A stretch of 64,000 nt of DNA from Rhizobium sp. 007 (GTDB lineage Bacteria; Pseudomonadota; Alphaproteobacteria; Rhizobiales; Rhizobiaceae). The position numbers were made by a program, and so were the translations under genes. The notes under the pieces were generated by a model, which was not told where the DNA came from, made no database searches, and worked only from the letters and a program-made list of their open reading frames with translations. The stretch spans positions 1,116,001 through 1,180,000 of the forward strand of contig NZ_CP064187.1 of NCBI RefSeq assembly GCF_015353075.1. Direction: 5' to 3'. Below are positions 10,326 through 19,828 of the stretch, piece by piece. Every line of letters begins with the position of its first letter. Position 1 is the first letter of the stretch.

Positions 10326-10426
10326 AATTCTCCTCCGGTCCGCCGTTAACTATGCGCAAATGATTCCTGTTGACAACAGAACAATAGCAGAACAAATTGG
10401 AAACATAACGAGTAAAGGAGAGCCAG

Positions 10427-10513
10427 ATGACTGACATGATCCGTGATATCGCAGCATTCACCTCCATTGCAATGTTCGTTGCCAGCTTTTCGTTGATCCT
10501 CATGGCACTGTAA
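10427..10513 (+). CDS. 28-residue membrane peptide upstream of dnaE
   Basis: A short open frame, ATG 10427 to TAA 10513, preceded by a strong AAAGGAG ribosome site about 8 bases upstream. The product has a polar start (MTDMIRDIAAF) followed by one hydrophobic helix (ASFSLILMAL at its end), so a single-pass membrane peptide is likely. A TTGACA box lies at 10370-10375, and a 9-bp hairpin follows the stop. The ribosome site and flanking signals support it more than its length does; its function is unknown. Confidence 0.6.
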   Translation: MTDMIRDIAAFTSIAMFVASFSLILMAL

Positions 10514-10522
10514 GTTTTCAGG

Positions 10523-10547
10523 GGACCGCATCGCTTTCATGCGGTCC
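10523..10547 (+). terminator. Hairpin after the 28-aa peptide gene
   Basis: A perfect 9-bp stem, GGACCGCAT (10523-10531) with ATGCGGTCC (10539-10547), around a 7-base loop. It starts 10 bases after the stop of the small peptide gene. There is no T-run, so it may be a weak terminator, an attenuator before dnaE or an mRNA-stabilising hairpin. Confidence 0.5.
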
Positions 10548-10630
10548 GCACAAGGGACTGCTTCTGGACATCGCTGTCATCAAGGCCGACAATGCAAACC
10601 GATTCATTCGGGCGATTGGAAGGGTATGAA

Positions 10631-13600
10631 ATGGCGGATGCACAGAGCGGCTTCGTCGGCGGTACGCCGGGTTTCGTGCATCTGCGTGTCCACTCGGCTT
10701 ATTCGCTCCTTGAAGGGGCGCTGCCGCTGAAGAAGATCCTTTACAAGGCATCGGGCGATAGCCAGCCGGCGATCGCCATCACAGACACCAACAATCTGTT
10801 CGTCGCTCTCGAATTTTCGCAAAAGGCGATGGAAGAGGGGCTACAGCCGATCATCGGCTGCCAGCTGTCGATCGATATGGACGGCCTGGAGACAGAAAGG
10901 CGCGGCGGTCAGCAGGCGCTGGCCAAGCTGCCCTCGATCGTCGTGCTTGCCGCGACCGCGGAAGGCTACGAGCGGCTCGTCGATCTCGTCAGCCGCGCTT
11001 ATCTCGGCGGCGACGACAACCAGGCGGTCCATATCAGGGCATCCTGGCTGGAAGAGGCCGGAACCGAAGGGCTGATCGCGCTGACGGGTGCGCTTGGCGG
11101 TCCCGTCGATGGGGCACTGAAGCAGGGCCATGCCGCGCAGGCGCAAACCCGGCTGCTTGCCCTGAAGCGCCTCTTCCCAGACCGGCTCTATGTCGAATTG
11201 CAGCGCCACGGAACCTATGACAAGCGCCATGAGCAGAAGGTCGTGGGGCTTGCGTATGAGCACGATCTGCCGTTGGTGGCGACCAACGAGGCCTTCTTCC
11301 CGACGCGCGACGATTATGATGCCCATGATGCGCTGATGGCCGTTGCCCATAACGCCATCGTCTCGGACGACAGCCGCTTCCGCCTGACGCCGGACCACTA
11401 TTTGAAGAGCCGCGCCGAGATGGCGAAACTCTTTGCCGATCTGCCGGAAGCGCTGCAAAACACGGTCGAGATCGCCCGCCGCTGCTCCTTCGTACTGAAG
11501 ACCCGTAAGCCCATCCTGCCGCGCTTTACCGGCGCCACCGACGATCCCGAGGAGGCGGAACGCGCCGAAGCGCTGGAGCTCCGCCGTCAGGCGGAGGAGG
11601 GCCTCGACATGCGCCTTTCGACGCTCGGCATGTCGCCCGGCTATGAGGAGAAGGATTACCGCGAACGGCTGGAATTCGAACTCAGCGTCATCGAGCGCAT
11701 GCGGTTTCCGGGCTACTTCCTGATCGTTGCGGACTTCATCAAATGGGCAAAGCAGCATGATATCCCTGTTGGCCCCGGCCGCGGTTCCGGTGCAGGCTCG
11801 CTCGTCGCCTATGCGCTGACGATCACCGACGTCGACCCGTTGCGCTTTTCGCTGCTCTTCGAACGCTTCCTCAATCCGGAACGCGTCTCGATGCCCGACT
11901 TCGACATCGACTTCTGCCAGGACCGCCGCGAAGAGGTGATCCGCTACGTGCAGCAGAAATACGGCCGCGCACAGGTGGCGCAGATCATCACCTTCGGTTC
12001 GCTGCAGGCGCGCGCTGCCCTCCGCGACGTCGGCCGTGTGCTGGAAATGCCTTACGGCCAGGTCGACAAGATCTGCAAGCTGGTGCCGAACAATCCGGCC
12101 AATCCGACGCCGCTCTCCAAGGCGATCGAGGAGGAGCCGAAGCTTCAGGAGGAGGCAGCGAAGGAGCCCGTGGTGGCGCGCCTGCTCGATATCGCCCAGA
12201 AGATCGAGGGCCTTTACCGCCACGCCTCGACGCACGCCGCCGGCATCGTCATCGGCGACCGGCCGCTCTCGAAGCTGGTTCCGATGTATCGCGACCCGCG
12301 CTCCGATATGCCGGTCACCCAGTTCAACATGAAGTGGGTCGAGCAGGCCGGCCTCGTAAAGTTCGACTTCCTCGGCCTGAAAACGCTGACGGTACTGAAA
12401 GTTGCGGTCGATTTCGTAGCCAAACGCGGCATCAAGGTGGACCTCGCCGCGATCCCGCTCGATGACAAGAAAACCTACGAGATGCTCTCTCGCGGCGAAA
12501 CGGTCGGCGTGTTCCAGGTGGAAAGTGCTGGCATGCGCAAGGCGCTGATCGGCATGAAGCCGGACTGCATCGAGGACATCATCGCCCTCGTCGCCCTTTA
12601 TCGCCCGGGCCCGATGGAAAACATCCCGACCTACAATGCCCGCAAGCATGGGGAAGAAGAGGTGGAGTCGATCCATCCGATGATCGATCACCTGCTCAAG
12701 GAGACACAGGGCGTCATCGTCTATCAGGAACAGGTGATGCAGATCGCCCAGGTCCTGTCCGGCTATTCGCTCGGCGAAGCCGATCTTCTGCGCCGCGCCA
12801 TGGGCAAGAAGATCAAGGCGGAAATGGACCAGCAGCGCGAACGCTTCGTCGACGGTGCCATCAGCAACGGCGTGTCGAAGCCGCAAGCCGACAACATCTT
12901 CGAGCTGCTGGCAAAGTTCGCAAACTACGGCTTCAACAAGTCGCACGCCGCCGCCTACGCTATCGTCTCTTATCAGACGGCCTATATGAAAGCGCATTAC
13001 CCGGTCGAGTTCCTGGCCGCGTCGATGACGCTCGATATGTCGAACACCGATAAGGTCAACGATTTCCGGCAGGATGCCAAGCGCCTCGGCATCGAGGTCA
13101 TCGCACCCTCGGTTCAAAGCTCGTTCCGCCAATTTGAAACCGGCGACAACCGCATTTATTACGCATTGGCGGCGCTGAAGGGCGTCGGCGAAAATGCCGT
13201 CGATCACATTGTCGAGGTGCGCGGCGACGAGCCTTTTGCCAGCATCGAGGATTTCTGCCTGCGCATCGATCCGCGCCAGGTCAACCGGCGCGTGCTGGAA
13301 AGCCTGATCTATGCCGGCGCCTTCGATTGCTTCGGCCAGGATCGCGCAGAGCTCGCAGCCGGCCTTGATCGCATTCTGGGCTATGCCCAGCGCGCGCAGG
13401 AAAATAAGCTGAGCGGCCAGTCGGATATCTTCGGCGGCGCGCTGTCGTCCGGACCGGAGAAAATCGCGCTGCCGCCGTTTTCGCCTTGGCTCGCTTCCGA
13501 GCGGCTGCTCAAGGAGTTCCAGGTGTTGGGCTTCTACCTGACGGCGCACCCGCTCGACAGCTACAACAACATCCTGCAGAAGATGCGGGTCCAGACCTTT

Positions 13601-14113
13601 GCGGAATTCTCCGCCGCCGTGAAGCAGGGCGCAACCAATGCCCGGCTTGCCGGGACTGTCATTTCGAAGCAGGAGCGCAAGACGCGCACCGGCAACAAGA
13701 TGGGCATCATCGTCTTTTCGGATTCGTCCGGACAGTTCGAAGCTGTGCTGTTCTCCGAAATGCTGAACCAGTACCGCGACGTGCTGGAACCCGGGAAGTC
13801 CTTTGTGCTAACCGCCACCGGCGAGGAGCGGCCGGAAGGCGTCGGTCTGCGCTTGCAGACGATCCAGTCGCTCGAGGAAAAGTCGCTGCAGATGCAGAAG
13901 TCGCTGCGCGTTTATGTCCGCGATTCCGGTCCTCTGCGCGCCGTTGCGGCGCACCTGAACGCCAAGGGCGACGGCCTCGTTTCCTTCATCGTCATCAAGG
14001 AGGACGGCAAGCGCGAGGTCGAGGTCGAACTGCCGCAAAAATACCGCATCACACCGGAAATTGCCGCCGCCTTGCGCGCCGCCCCCGGCATCGTCGATGT
14101 CGAGCTTGTCTAG
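10631..14113 (+). CDS. dnaE: DNA polymerase III subunit alpha
   Basis: Catalytic subunit of the replicative polymerase. The 1160-residue protein has an N-terminal PHP domain (FVHLRVHSAYSLLEGA), the palm with the catalytic acidic motif PDFDIDFCQDRR near residue 425, helix-hairpin-helix segments and a C-terminal OB fold. The frame opens at 10592, but the ATG at 10631 (MADAQSG) has a GGAAGGG ribosome site 9 bases upstream and fits family N-termini. It is a standalone gene; its length equals that of the usual DnaE1 form. Confidence 0.96.
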   Translation: MADAQSGFVGGTPGFVHLRVHSAYSLLEGALPLKKILYKASGDSQPAIAITDTNNLFVALEFSQKAMEEGLQPIIGCQLSIDMDGLETERRGGQQALAKLPSIVVLAATAEGYERLVDLVSRAYLGGDDNQAVHIRASWLEEAGTEGLIALTGALGGPVDGALKQGHAAQAQTRLLALKRLFPDRLYVELQRHGTYDKRHEQKVVGLAYEHDLPLVATNEAFFPTRDDYDAHDALMAVAHNAIVSDDSRFRLTPDHYLKSRAEMAKLFADLPEALQNTVEIARRCSFVLKTRKPILPRFTGATDDPEEAERAEALELRRQAEEGLDMRLSTLGMSPGYEEKDYRERLEFELSVIERMRFPGYFLIVADFIKWAKQHDIPVGPGRGSGAGSLVAYALTITDVDPLRFSLLFERFLNPERVSMPDFDIDFCQDRREEVIRYVQQKYGRAQVAQIITFGSLQARAALRDVGRVLEMPYGQVDKICKLVPNNPANPTPLSKAIEEEPKLQEEAAKEPVVARLLDIAQKIEGLYRHASTHAAGIVIGDRPLSKLVPMYRDPRSDMPVTQFNMKWVEQAGLVKFDFLGLKTLTVLKVAVDFVAKRGIKVDLAAIPLDDKKTYEMLSRGETVGVFQVESAGMRKALIGMKPDCIEDIIALVALYRPGPMENIPTYNARKHGEEEVESIHPMIDHLLKETQGVIVYQEQVMQIAQVLSGYSLGEADLLRRAMGKKIKAEMDQQRERFVDGAISNGVSKPQADNIFELLAKFANYGFNKSHAAAYAIVSYQTAYMKAHYPVEFLAASMTLDMSNTDKVNDFRQDAKRLGIEVIAPSVQSSFRQFETGDNRIYYALAALKGVGENAVDHIVEVRGDEPFASIEDFCLRIDPRQVNRRVLESLIYAGAFDCFGQDRAELAAGLDRILGYAQRAQENKLSGQSDIFGGALSSGPEKIALPPFSPWLASERLLKEFQVLGFYLTAHPLDSYNNILQKMRVQTFAEFSAAVKQGATNARLAGTVISKQERKTRTGNKMGIIVFSDSSGQFEAVLFSEMLNQYRDVLEPGKSFVLTATGEERPEGVGLRLQTIQSLEEKSLQMQKSLRVYVRDSGPLRAVAAHLNAKGDGLVSFIVIKEDGKREVEVELPQKYRITPEIAAALRAAPGIVDVELV

Positions 14114-14136
14114 GTCATGAACTGCCTGAACCAGAA

Positions 14137-14670
14137 TCAGGGAACGCCCCGTTCCTGAAGAAAGGCTTGGGTGATCTGCTCCGCTAGCCGTGCCATCTCG
14201 CCGGCGGGAATCTGCAGCACGCCATGCTCGGCCATGAGCGCGTGGTACTGTTGCTCTTCGAGGGGTATGCCCGCAGGCAGAGGAACCACATGGAAATGGA
14301 GGTGGCTGTTGGCTTGCTGGCTGCCGAGTGAAAGAACGTAGATTCTTTCCGCCTCGAATGCTTTTTTCAGCGCCCGAGACAAGAGGTGTACATGCCCTTG
14401 CAATCGCAGGTATTCTTCGGTCGAGAGATCCTGAGCCAAGTCTTCGCGGTGTTTCTTTGGGGAAACCAAACAGTATCCGGGCAGCGTTGGATACTTACTG
14501 CGAAAGATGATCGTCTCCTCATCCTCGAAAATGCGATGATGGAAGAACGCAGGATCTCCGCTCACCAGCCCGCAGATAAAACAGGGCCTTGTCGCTATAT
14601 CGCGCAGGTAGGCTTCGAGATTGAACGGCTGGCGTTTGCCCATGCTGAACATCATCAGGACCATGCGCAT
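14137..14670 (-). CDS. HIT family protein
   Basis: A nucleotide hydrolase/transferase of the histidine-triad superfamily. The 177-residue protein carries the triad HLHFHVVPL around residue 124 and an upstream CFICGLVSGD segment that could bind zinc. This layout resembles Fhit/Ap4A hydrolase-like HIT proteins, but the substrate cannot be read from sequence. Several in-frame methionines (14670, 14643) could be the start. It converges with dnaE. Confidence 0.85.
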   Translation of the reverse strand: MRMVLMMFSMGKRQPFNLEAYLRDIATRPCFICGLVSGDPAFFHHRIFEDEETIIFRSKYPTLPGYCLVSPKKHREDLAQDLSTEEYLRLQGHVHLLSRALKKAFEAERIYVLSLGSQQANSHLHFHVVPLPAGIPLEEQQYHALMAEHGVLQIPAGEMARLAEQITQAFLQERGVP

Positions 14671-14702
14671 AAATCAAGATTTCTTGCGCTGCCTTTTCAA
14701 TC

Positions 14703-15167
14703 TCAAGCGAAGGTTGTTTTGAGCGCCTTCGCCGCATCCTGCGTGTGGTCTCTGCGGTCAATGAAGTTGCGTGCCCGAGGGATTGGGTCATGCAGATACT
14801 GATCGGGACCCAGCATCTTGCGTTGATTTAGCTCGGCCGTGCTGAGCGGATCGAAATCGACTCCCTCGATCGCGCAGCCCCACCCAAGATTATGAGATGC
14901 CCACCCCTTCCGATGGTGTTCCAGAAGCCGTTCGCGCCCGGAATAACCGTGATAATCGAAGGCGATGATGCCGTTCGTCACATACATATGGCCTCCTGCA
15001 AAACCCTCGTTCGGAATGATCCGCTCAGCATGGAAACCTTCGAGCGGCGGACGCTGAAGGAAGACACCGGCGAGGATGTGGCAGGCGCCATAGCCAAAGA
15101 AGATACGGTCAGGCAGCGCCCACCGCTTTTCAGGATTTTTCTTGATGCCGTGTTTCAGGACATACAT
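14703..15167 (-). CDS. Unknown protein
   Basis: A 154-residue protein with ordinary composition for the neighbourhood, rich in aromatic residues and histidine in the middle (GHMYVTNGIIAFDYHGYSG, LLEHHRKGWASHNLGWGC). No signal peptide or membrane segment is visible. I do not recognise the family. It lies 32 bases upstream of the HIT gene on the same strand and may be co-transcribed with it. Confidence 0.6.
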   Translation of the reverse strand: MYVLKHGIKKNPEKRWALPDRIFFGYGACHILAGVFLQRPPLEGFHAERIIPNEGFAGGHMYVTNGIIAFDYHGYSGRERLLEHHRKGWASHNLGWGCAIEGVDFDPLSTAELNQRKMLGPDQYLHDPIPRARNFIDRRDHTQDAAKALKTTFA

Positions 15168-15389
15168 GCGTGAGCATTTCCATTTTCGATCAGGCCCACC
15201 ACTTGGTTGATCGAACGTTCCAAATGAATCGCTCTATCATGCAACCAGTATTTCATTGATTGCGACGAGATTGCAATTAGGCGTTATACGCCATGCCTGC
15301 GAAATCGATAGCTCAGGCGGTGCCGGAACCAACTGCAAAAGAGCTGCCGGTACGACGGCCGTGCCGCCAGCCATCGATGACTTTGCGCT

Positions 15390-16637
15390 CTAGCGCGTAA
15401 TTGTGATGAAATCCGTGCCGGCGCCGGTCTCTGGGCCGATGCCGGTGTCGGAAATCGTCAGAGTCGAGCCTGCCGCCAGCATGCCGCTGATCCGGCGGCG
15501 TGTTTCGTCGGGTATCGTGATGCGGTCGAGCGCGTTGGCGATCGGCGTGCCGGTCACGATCGAACTCTCGTTGGCGACGATCCCGAGCCGCTTCATTGCC
15601 TGCCTGGAAAGATCGTTCTTGAGCGTCACGCCGAGCCAGTCGGCCTTGCCGTTTTTGGCGTCGACGGCGTGCAGTGCGAAGTAATGCGTGCCAAGTGCCT
15701 GCCGTGGATTGTCGATCGTCAGCGGCGCCTCGAAGACTGGCATGAAATCCTGCCGCACCATGATAATGCCGTTCGGCGGCTCGCCCTTGCCTGCCGCAGC
15801 ATAAACTTCCCTAAGGAGGGTGTCGCTGACAAGCGCCTTGTCACCTTTGAATTGTGCAGGCCGCAGCGCCTTGAAGGTGTTGATGGCCTGAATGGTGGCC
15901 GTGCCGACAAGGCCGTCGGGTGTGCCCGTCGAAAAACCCAGCTGGTTGAGATAGGTCTGGATATCGATCACCGTCTCGCGCTCGGTGCGCCGGGAGATGA
16001 GAATGCGGATCGGATCGGTGTTTTCCGGTGCCGCGACCTGCGCGACAGGCGGTGGCGCGGCGTTGTTCATCGCCAACTGAACAGGCTCTCCGCGGTTTTC
16101 GCCGATCGCCGGACGCAGTTCCGCATCCGAAAGCAGCAGTGGCGGTTCCGGCAGATCGGGACGGAAGAGATTTGGATGCGCGATCGGCTCGGGCGCCACT
16201 TCGGCATCGCTGACGATGACCGGCACGCTGAGATCCGTCATCTTGTAGAGTTGCTTGGCAAAGGCGGCGGGCATGCGCACGCAGCCGTGGGAGGCCGGAT
16301 AGCGCGGCACGGAATTCGATTCATGAAGCGCGATGCCAGACCAGGTCAGTCGCTGCATCCACGGCATCGGAGCTGCCGAGTAGAGGTTGGACTCGTGGTA
16401 TTTCTTTTTTTCGAGAACGGAAAAGATACCGTTCGGTGTCGTGTGGCCGGCCTTGCCGGTCGAGACTTTCGAGGTCGCGATCACTTCGGTGCCGTCATAG
16501 ACGACAAGCGACTGCTTGTCCTTGGAAACAAAGATTTGCAGGGTGCGGGCATCCACCGCAAAGGCAGGGTGATGCACGAGTGCGGTCGCCGACAGCAAGC
16601 CGAGGCCGAAAACAAAACGCGAGAACATGTGAGCCAA
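15390..16637 (-). CDS. L,D-transpeptidase with peptidoglycan-binding-like domain
   Basis: A periplasmic YkuD-type enzyme that makes 3-3 peptidoglycan crosslinks or anchors proteins to the wall. The 415-residue protein has a signal peptide (MFSRFVFGLGLLSATALVHHPAFA), a YkuD domain (~residues 30-145) with the catalytic motif SHGCVRMP (Cys119), and a segment at ~215-260 resembling a peptidoglycan-binding helix bundle (YLNQLGFSTGTPDGLVG). The last ~150 residues may be a further domain I cannot name. The start may be 16637 or 16628. Confidence 0.88.
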   Translation of the reverse strand: MAHMFSRFVFGLGLLSATALVHHPAFAVDARTLQIFVSKDKQSLVVYDGTEVIATSKVSTGKAGHTTPNGIFSVLEKKKYHESNLYSAAPMPWMQRLTWSGIALHESNSVPRYPASHGCVRMPAAFAKQLYKMTDLSVPVIVSDAEVAPEPIAHPNLFRPDLPEPPLLLSDAELRPAIGENRGEPVQLAMNNAAPPPVAQVAAPENTDPIRILISRRTERETVIDIQTYLNQLGFSTGTPDGLVGTATIQAINTFKALRPAQFKGDKALVSDTLLREVYAAAGKGEPPNGIIMVRQDFMPVFEAPLTIDNPRQALGTHYFALHAVDAKNGKADWLGVTLKNDLSRQAMKRLGIVANESSIVTGTPIANALDRITIPDETRRRISGMLAAGSTLTISDTGIGPETGAGTDFITITR

Positions 16638-16765
16638 CCAATACGCAATACTTGTCCTTCATATACGGCACGATGCTTAAGGAAGGCTTGAGCGTTCGTC
16701 GTTGAATCGGCGCTCACGCATGGGTGATCTTTGGCCGCCACAGCCGTGTACTTGCGATTGCCCGA

Positions 16766-18058
16766 TTATCCGTCGCGTTTGCCGCTGCCGAACGTATAGC
16801 CGGTCTCCACGGTCTTCTTGCCGAATTTCTCGCGCAGCTTGTCCATCGCGGTTTCCGCCGCCGCGCGCCGGGTGGATTGCTGGTCGATGAGGTCCGGCGG
16901 GTCGGCGCGCGCCGGGTCGCAAAGGTCGGTGACGCCGATGCCGATCAGGCGGAATTTCGTGCCGTCCGTTTCCTTCTCCAGAAGCTCGATGCCGGTCCGG
17001 AAAATCCTGTCGGCAAGCTGCGTGGGGTCTTCCAGCTTCCGGTTGCGCGTGCGGGACTTGAAGTCCGTCGTCTTCATCTTCAAGACGACGGTATTCCCGG
17101 CAATGCCGCTCTTCTTCAACCGCCAGGAGACCTTCTCGGAGAGACTGCGCAGGATCGGCACCAGCTCGTCATAGCGTGAAATATCGTCGAAGAAGGTCGT
17201 CTCCGAGGAGACGCTCTTTGCCGGATCGTTGAGGTGAACCTCGCGGTCGTCGATGCCGCGCGAAAGGCGCGCGAGCCTCTGGCCGATACTGCCGTAGCGG
17301 CGCATCAGGTCCGTTTCCTCCATCGTCTGCAATTGTCCGATTGTGCGGATGCCATCCGCTTCGAGCGTTGCCGCGAAAGCCTTGCCCACGCCCCAGATCG
17401 TCGTCACCGGGCGCGGCGCCAGAAACTCCACGGCTTCTTCGCGGCCGATGACGGAAAAGCCGCGCGGTTTCTGCAGGTCTGAGGCCACCTTGGCGAGGAA
17501 CTTGCAGTAGGACAGCCCGACGGAAACCGTGATACCGATCTCCTTTTCGACGCGACGGGCGAATTTCGCGAGCGTGCGGGCCGGCGGGTCATGGTGCAGG
17601 CGCTGGGTGCCGCCGAGTTCGAGGAATGCCTCATCGATCGAAAGCGGCTGCACAAGCGGCGTCAGCTCCTGCATCATGGTGCGGACCTCGCGGCCGACCT
17701 TGACGTATTTCTCCATATCGGGACGGATGACGACCGCCTGCGGGCATGCCTCCAGCGCCTTGAACATCGGCATGGCGGAGCGAACACCGTGGATGCGGGC
17801 GATGTAGCAGGCAGTGGACACGACGCCGCGCTTGCCGCCGCCGATGATGACCGGCTTGTCGGCGAGCTCCGGATTGTCGCGCTTTTCCACCGCCGCATAG
17901 AACGCGTCGCAATCGATATGTGCGAGGGTCAGATCATAGAGTTCCTTGTGCCCCACGAGGCGCGGGCTGCCACAAGCCATGCAGCGGCGCGCCTCGCCCT
18001 TCTGCTCGGCAAGGCAGTCGCGACAGAAGCCGGGTGTCTTGTCAGGGGTGGGGGTCAT
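16766..18058 (-). CDS. dinB: DNA polymerase IV with N-terminal zinc ribbon
   Basis: Y-family translesion polymerase. The catalytic motifs [20 protein letters not shown] (from residue ~46) and [11 protein letters not shown] are intact, followed by the helix-hairpin-helix and little-finger regions. Ahead of the polymerase lies a ~40-residue extension with two cysteine pairs (CRDC and CMAC), which looks like a small zinc ribbon. The extension starts from ATG 18058, the first start in frame. An SOS operator was not identified upstream. Confidence 0.93.
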   Translation of the reverse strand: MTPTPDKTPGFCRDCLAEQKGEARRCMACGSPRLVGHKELYDLTLAHIDCDAFYAAVEKRDNPELADKPVIIGGGKRGVVSTACYIARIHGVRSAMPMFKALEACPQAVVIRPDMEKYVKVGREVRTMMQELTPLVQPLSIDEAFLELGGTQRLHHDPPARTLAKFARRVEKEIGITVSVGLSYCKFLAKVASDLQKPRGFSVIGREEAVEFLAPRPVTTIWGVGKAFAATLEADGIRTIGQLQTMEETDLMRRYGSIGQRLARLSRGIDDREVHLNDPAKSVSSETTFFDDISRYDELVPILRSLSEKVSWRLKKSGIAGNTVVLKMKTTDFKSRTRNRKLEDPTQLADRIFRTGIELLEKETDGTKFRLIGIGVTDLCDPARADPPDLIDQQSTRRAAAETAMDKLREKFGKKTVETGYTFGSGKRDG

Positions 18059-18130
18059 CGTGATGAGAACAAAGATTGAACATTGTGAGACTACGCCTTA
18101 AACTTCCGAGTCTCAAGAGACTGGAGAGGT

Positions 18131-18724
18131 TTGGCTTTGGATATCGATCTGCGTTTTGAGCCGGTGACGCCGGAGCGCTGGACAGATTTCGAGACGGTCT
18201 TCGGTCCGCGCGGTGCCTTCTGTGACTGCTGGTGCGTGGCTCTCAGATTGCCGCATGCAGTGCGCACCAAAATGCGGCCGGATGAGCGGAAAGAGTATAT
18301 CAGAAACCGCATCGCCGCCGGTCCGCCGCCCGGCATTCTCGCCTATGCGGATGGCCAACCGGTCGCCTGGGTGCAGGTGGGACCGCGCCAAGATGTTGCC
18401 CAATTCAACTCGCCGCGCACGGTTTCCCGGCCGCTGGAGGAGGGCGATGTGCTGGACCCGTCCATCTGGGCTGTGAGCTGTTTCTTTCTTTCGCCGCCAC
18501 TGCGTGGCAAAGGTCTCAGTCATCGCCTGCTGCAGGGCGCGATCGATCACGCGCGGCAAAACGGCGCGCGCTGTCTCGAAGGCTGTCCCATCGACCATAC
18601 GAAGCAGTCGAAGTCGGTCACGCTCTGCATCGGCTCGACCGCGATCTTCGATGCGGCGGGCTTCGAGCCGGTGGCGCGGCGAAAGGACGGGCGGCCGCTC
18701 ATGCGGTTGGATTTGCTGCAGTGA
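18131..18724 (+). CDS. GNAT family N-acetyltransferase
   Basis: A ~195-residue protein with the acetyl-CoA-binding motif A in altered form, FFLSPPLRGKGLSHRLLQGA, followed by a C-terminal segment ending in GFEPVARRKDG. The N-terminal CDCWC cluster around residue 33 is typical of a rhizobial subgroup. There is no ATG; candidate starts are TTG at 18131 and TTG at 18137, the latter better spaced from GGAGAGG. The acceptor substrate is unknown. Its 3' end overlaps the convergent HAD-like gene by 26 bases. Confidence 0.8.
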   Translation: MALDIDLRFEPVTPERWTDFETVFGPRGAFCDCWCVALRLPHAVRTKMRPDERKEYIRNRIAAGPPPGILAYADGQPVAWVQVGPRQDVAQFNSPRTVSRPLEEGDVLDPSIWAVSCFFLSPPLRGKGLSHRLLQGAIDHARQNGARCLEGCPIDHTKQSKSVTLCIGSTAIFDAAGFEPVARRKDGRPLMRLDLLQ

Positions 18725-19382
18725 GGCTTCGAGCCGCGTCGGCTTCAGTGAAATGACGGCCGATCAGCGATGCAGCCTCGTTCCAGTCGTGAATCCGCTG
18801 AATGTCGTCCATGGCCGCAGGCGCGAAACGGTGAATTTCGGAGACCGGCATCAGATGCAGCAGAAGGCAGTTGTCGACATGTTCGCGCACCGAATGAAGA
18901 TTGACCGCCATGTCGTCGATGAAAGCAACGGGCAGGGGGCGCATGCCATGCAGCGCCTTGACGACCGGCCCTTTCGGCTGACGGGTCGCAAGCAGCGGGT
19001 AGGGAAGGCTGAAGCGGTCGAGCAACCGCCGCCGTTGATCCGCATAGACCGGCGGCATTGCGGTCAGGAAAACGATATCGGCAGTGGCGGAGAGCCTGCC
19101 GAGCGTCTCCGTGGCCCGCGAAAGTGGCAGCTGCCACTCCTCCTGCCGTTCGAAGAAGGTTTCGATCAGCCGGCTGACATGGATAACCTCGAGCGCAACC
19201 CCATCTTTAGAAACGATATTGCCATGAAGATGAAAGGAACGCGGCAAAAGCTCATGCCCTTCGCTGAGAAGAAACCGCTGAAAGGGATCGATGAACTGCA
19301 GCACGACGTCGTCGACGTCGCAGACGATCAGCGGCCGGTCGCCCAGCGGCACATGCGAGATGTCGAAAGTCCCGGTCTCCAT
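18699..19382 (-). CDS. HAD-like hydrolase-type protein
   Basis: A 227-residue soluble protein with an N-terminal IVCDVDDVVLQF segment that resembles HAD motif I (DxD), a later DIVFLTAMP (motif II-like) and AFIDDMAVNLHSV (motif IV-like). This suggests a phosphatase-fold protein with unknown substrate. The frame opens at 19433 but the ATG at 19382 (METGTFD) starts just ahead of the conserved part. The DUF3572 gene ends 6 bases upstream, so the two are probably one transcript. Confidence 0.72.
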   Translation of the reverse strand: METGTFDISHVPLGDRPLIVCDVDDVVLQFIDPFQRFLLSEGHELLPRSFHLHGNIVSKDGVALEVIHVSRLIETFFERQEEWQLPLSRATETLGRLSATADIVFLTAMPPVYADQRRRLLDRFSLPYPLLATRQPKGPVVKALHGMRPLPVAFIDDMAVNLHSVREHVDNCLLLHLMPVSEIHRFAPAAMDDIQRIHDWNEAASLIGRHFTEADAARSLTAANPTA

Positions 19383-19387
19383 TGCGC

Positions 19388-19696
19388 TCAGTATTCTCCG
19401 GAATCGAGGCCGGGAGAGGAGAAATGCCGCCATACGGCAGCGAGCGTATCTGGCTTCGTGCCGGTCGCCTCGCAGAAGGCCACCGCCGTTGGCTCGTGGT
19501 TCATCAGGAAATCCAGCATGCCGGCGAGGAAGCCAGGATCGTGGACGGCGTTGCGGACCTGGGCAGGCTCCACGCCCGTCAGCGCCAGGAAACGCGAGAA
19601 CATGTCGGGTTCATTCGCCAGCCAGCTGAGAACGGCAATCGCCGTTTCCTGGGGATCTGCGGCCAATTGTTTGGAAGTCTTGAAGTTGCTTTGCAT
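19388..19696 (-). CDS. DUF3572 family protein
   Basis: A 102-residue, mostly helical protein. The pattern ETAIAVLSWLANEPDMFSRF and LDFLMNHEPTAVAFCEATG matches DUF3572, a small alphaproteobacterial family of unknown function commonly found next to divK. It is divergent from divK, with 132 bases between the two starts. Confidence 0.85.
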   Translation of the reverse strand: MQSNFKTSKQLAADPQETAIAVLSWLANEPDMFSRFLALTGVEPAQVRNAVHDPGFLAGMLDFLMNHEPTAVAFCEATGTKPDTLAAVWRHFSSPGLDSGEY

Positions 19697-19730
19697 TTCG
19701 CTGGGTAAGTTACCTTTTCTTCAACCAAAT

Positions 19731-19753
19731 ACCGGTAGTTTACCACTATCGGT
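19731..19753. promoter_or_regulatory. Inverted repeat in divK/DUF3572 intergenic region
   Basis: ACCGGTAGT (19731-19739) and ACTATCGGT (19745-19753) pair across a 5-base spacer with one G-T mismatch. The repeat lies in the 132-base region between two divergent starts, where an operator would be expected. Which protein binds it, if any, is unknown. Confidence 0.35.
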
Positions 19754-19828
19754 TTCCTGGATTCGTGCGCGCAGTCTTCTGTCACGGCGCGATCGGCTGC
19801 AGGGACGAGACGTAGGGACAAGCGTGCC

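Noticed and set aside
10841..13549. A 902-codon minus-strand frame opposite dnaE
   Set aside because: It is a shadow of dnaE caused by high GC; the product is full of Arg/Asp/His-rich low-complexity sequence with no motif.
15168..15389. A short frame MPAKSIAQAVPEP... in the gap before the L,D-transpeptidase end
   Set aside because: About 35 codons with no ribosome site and overlapping the end of a convergent gene region; not supportable.
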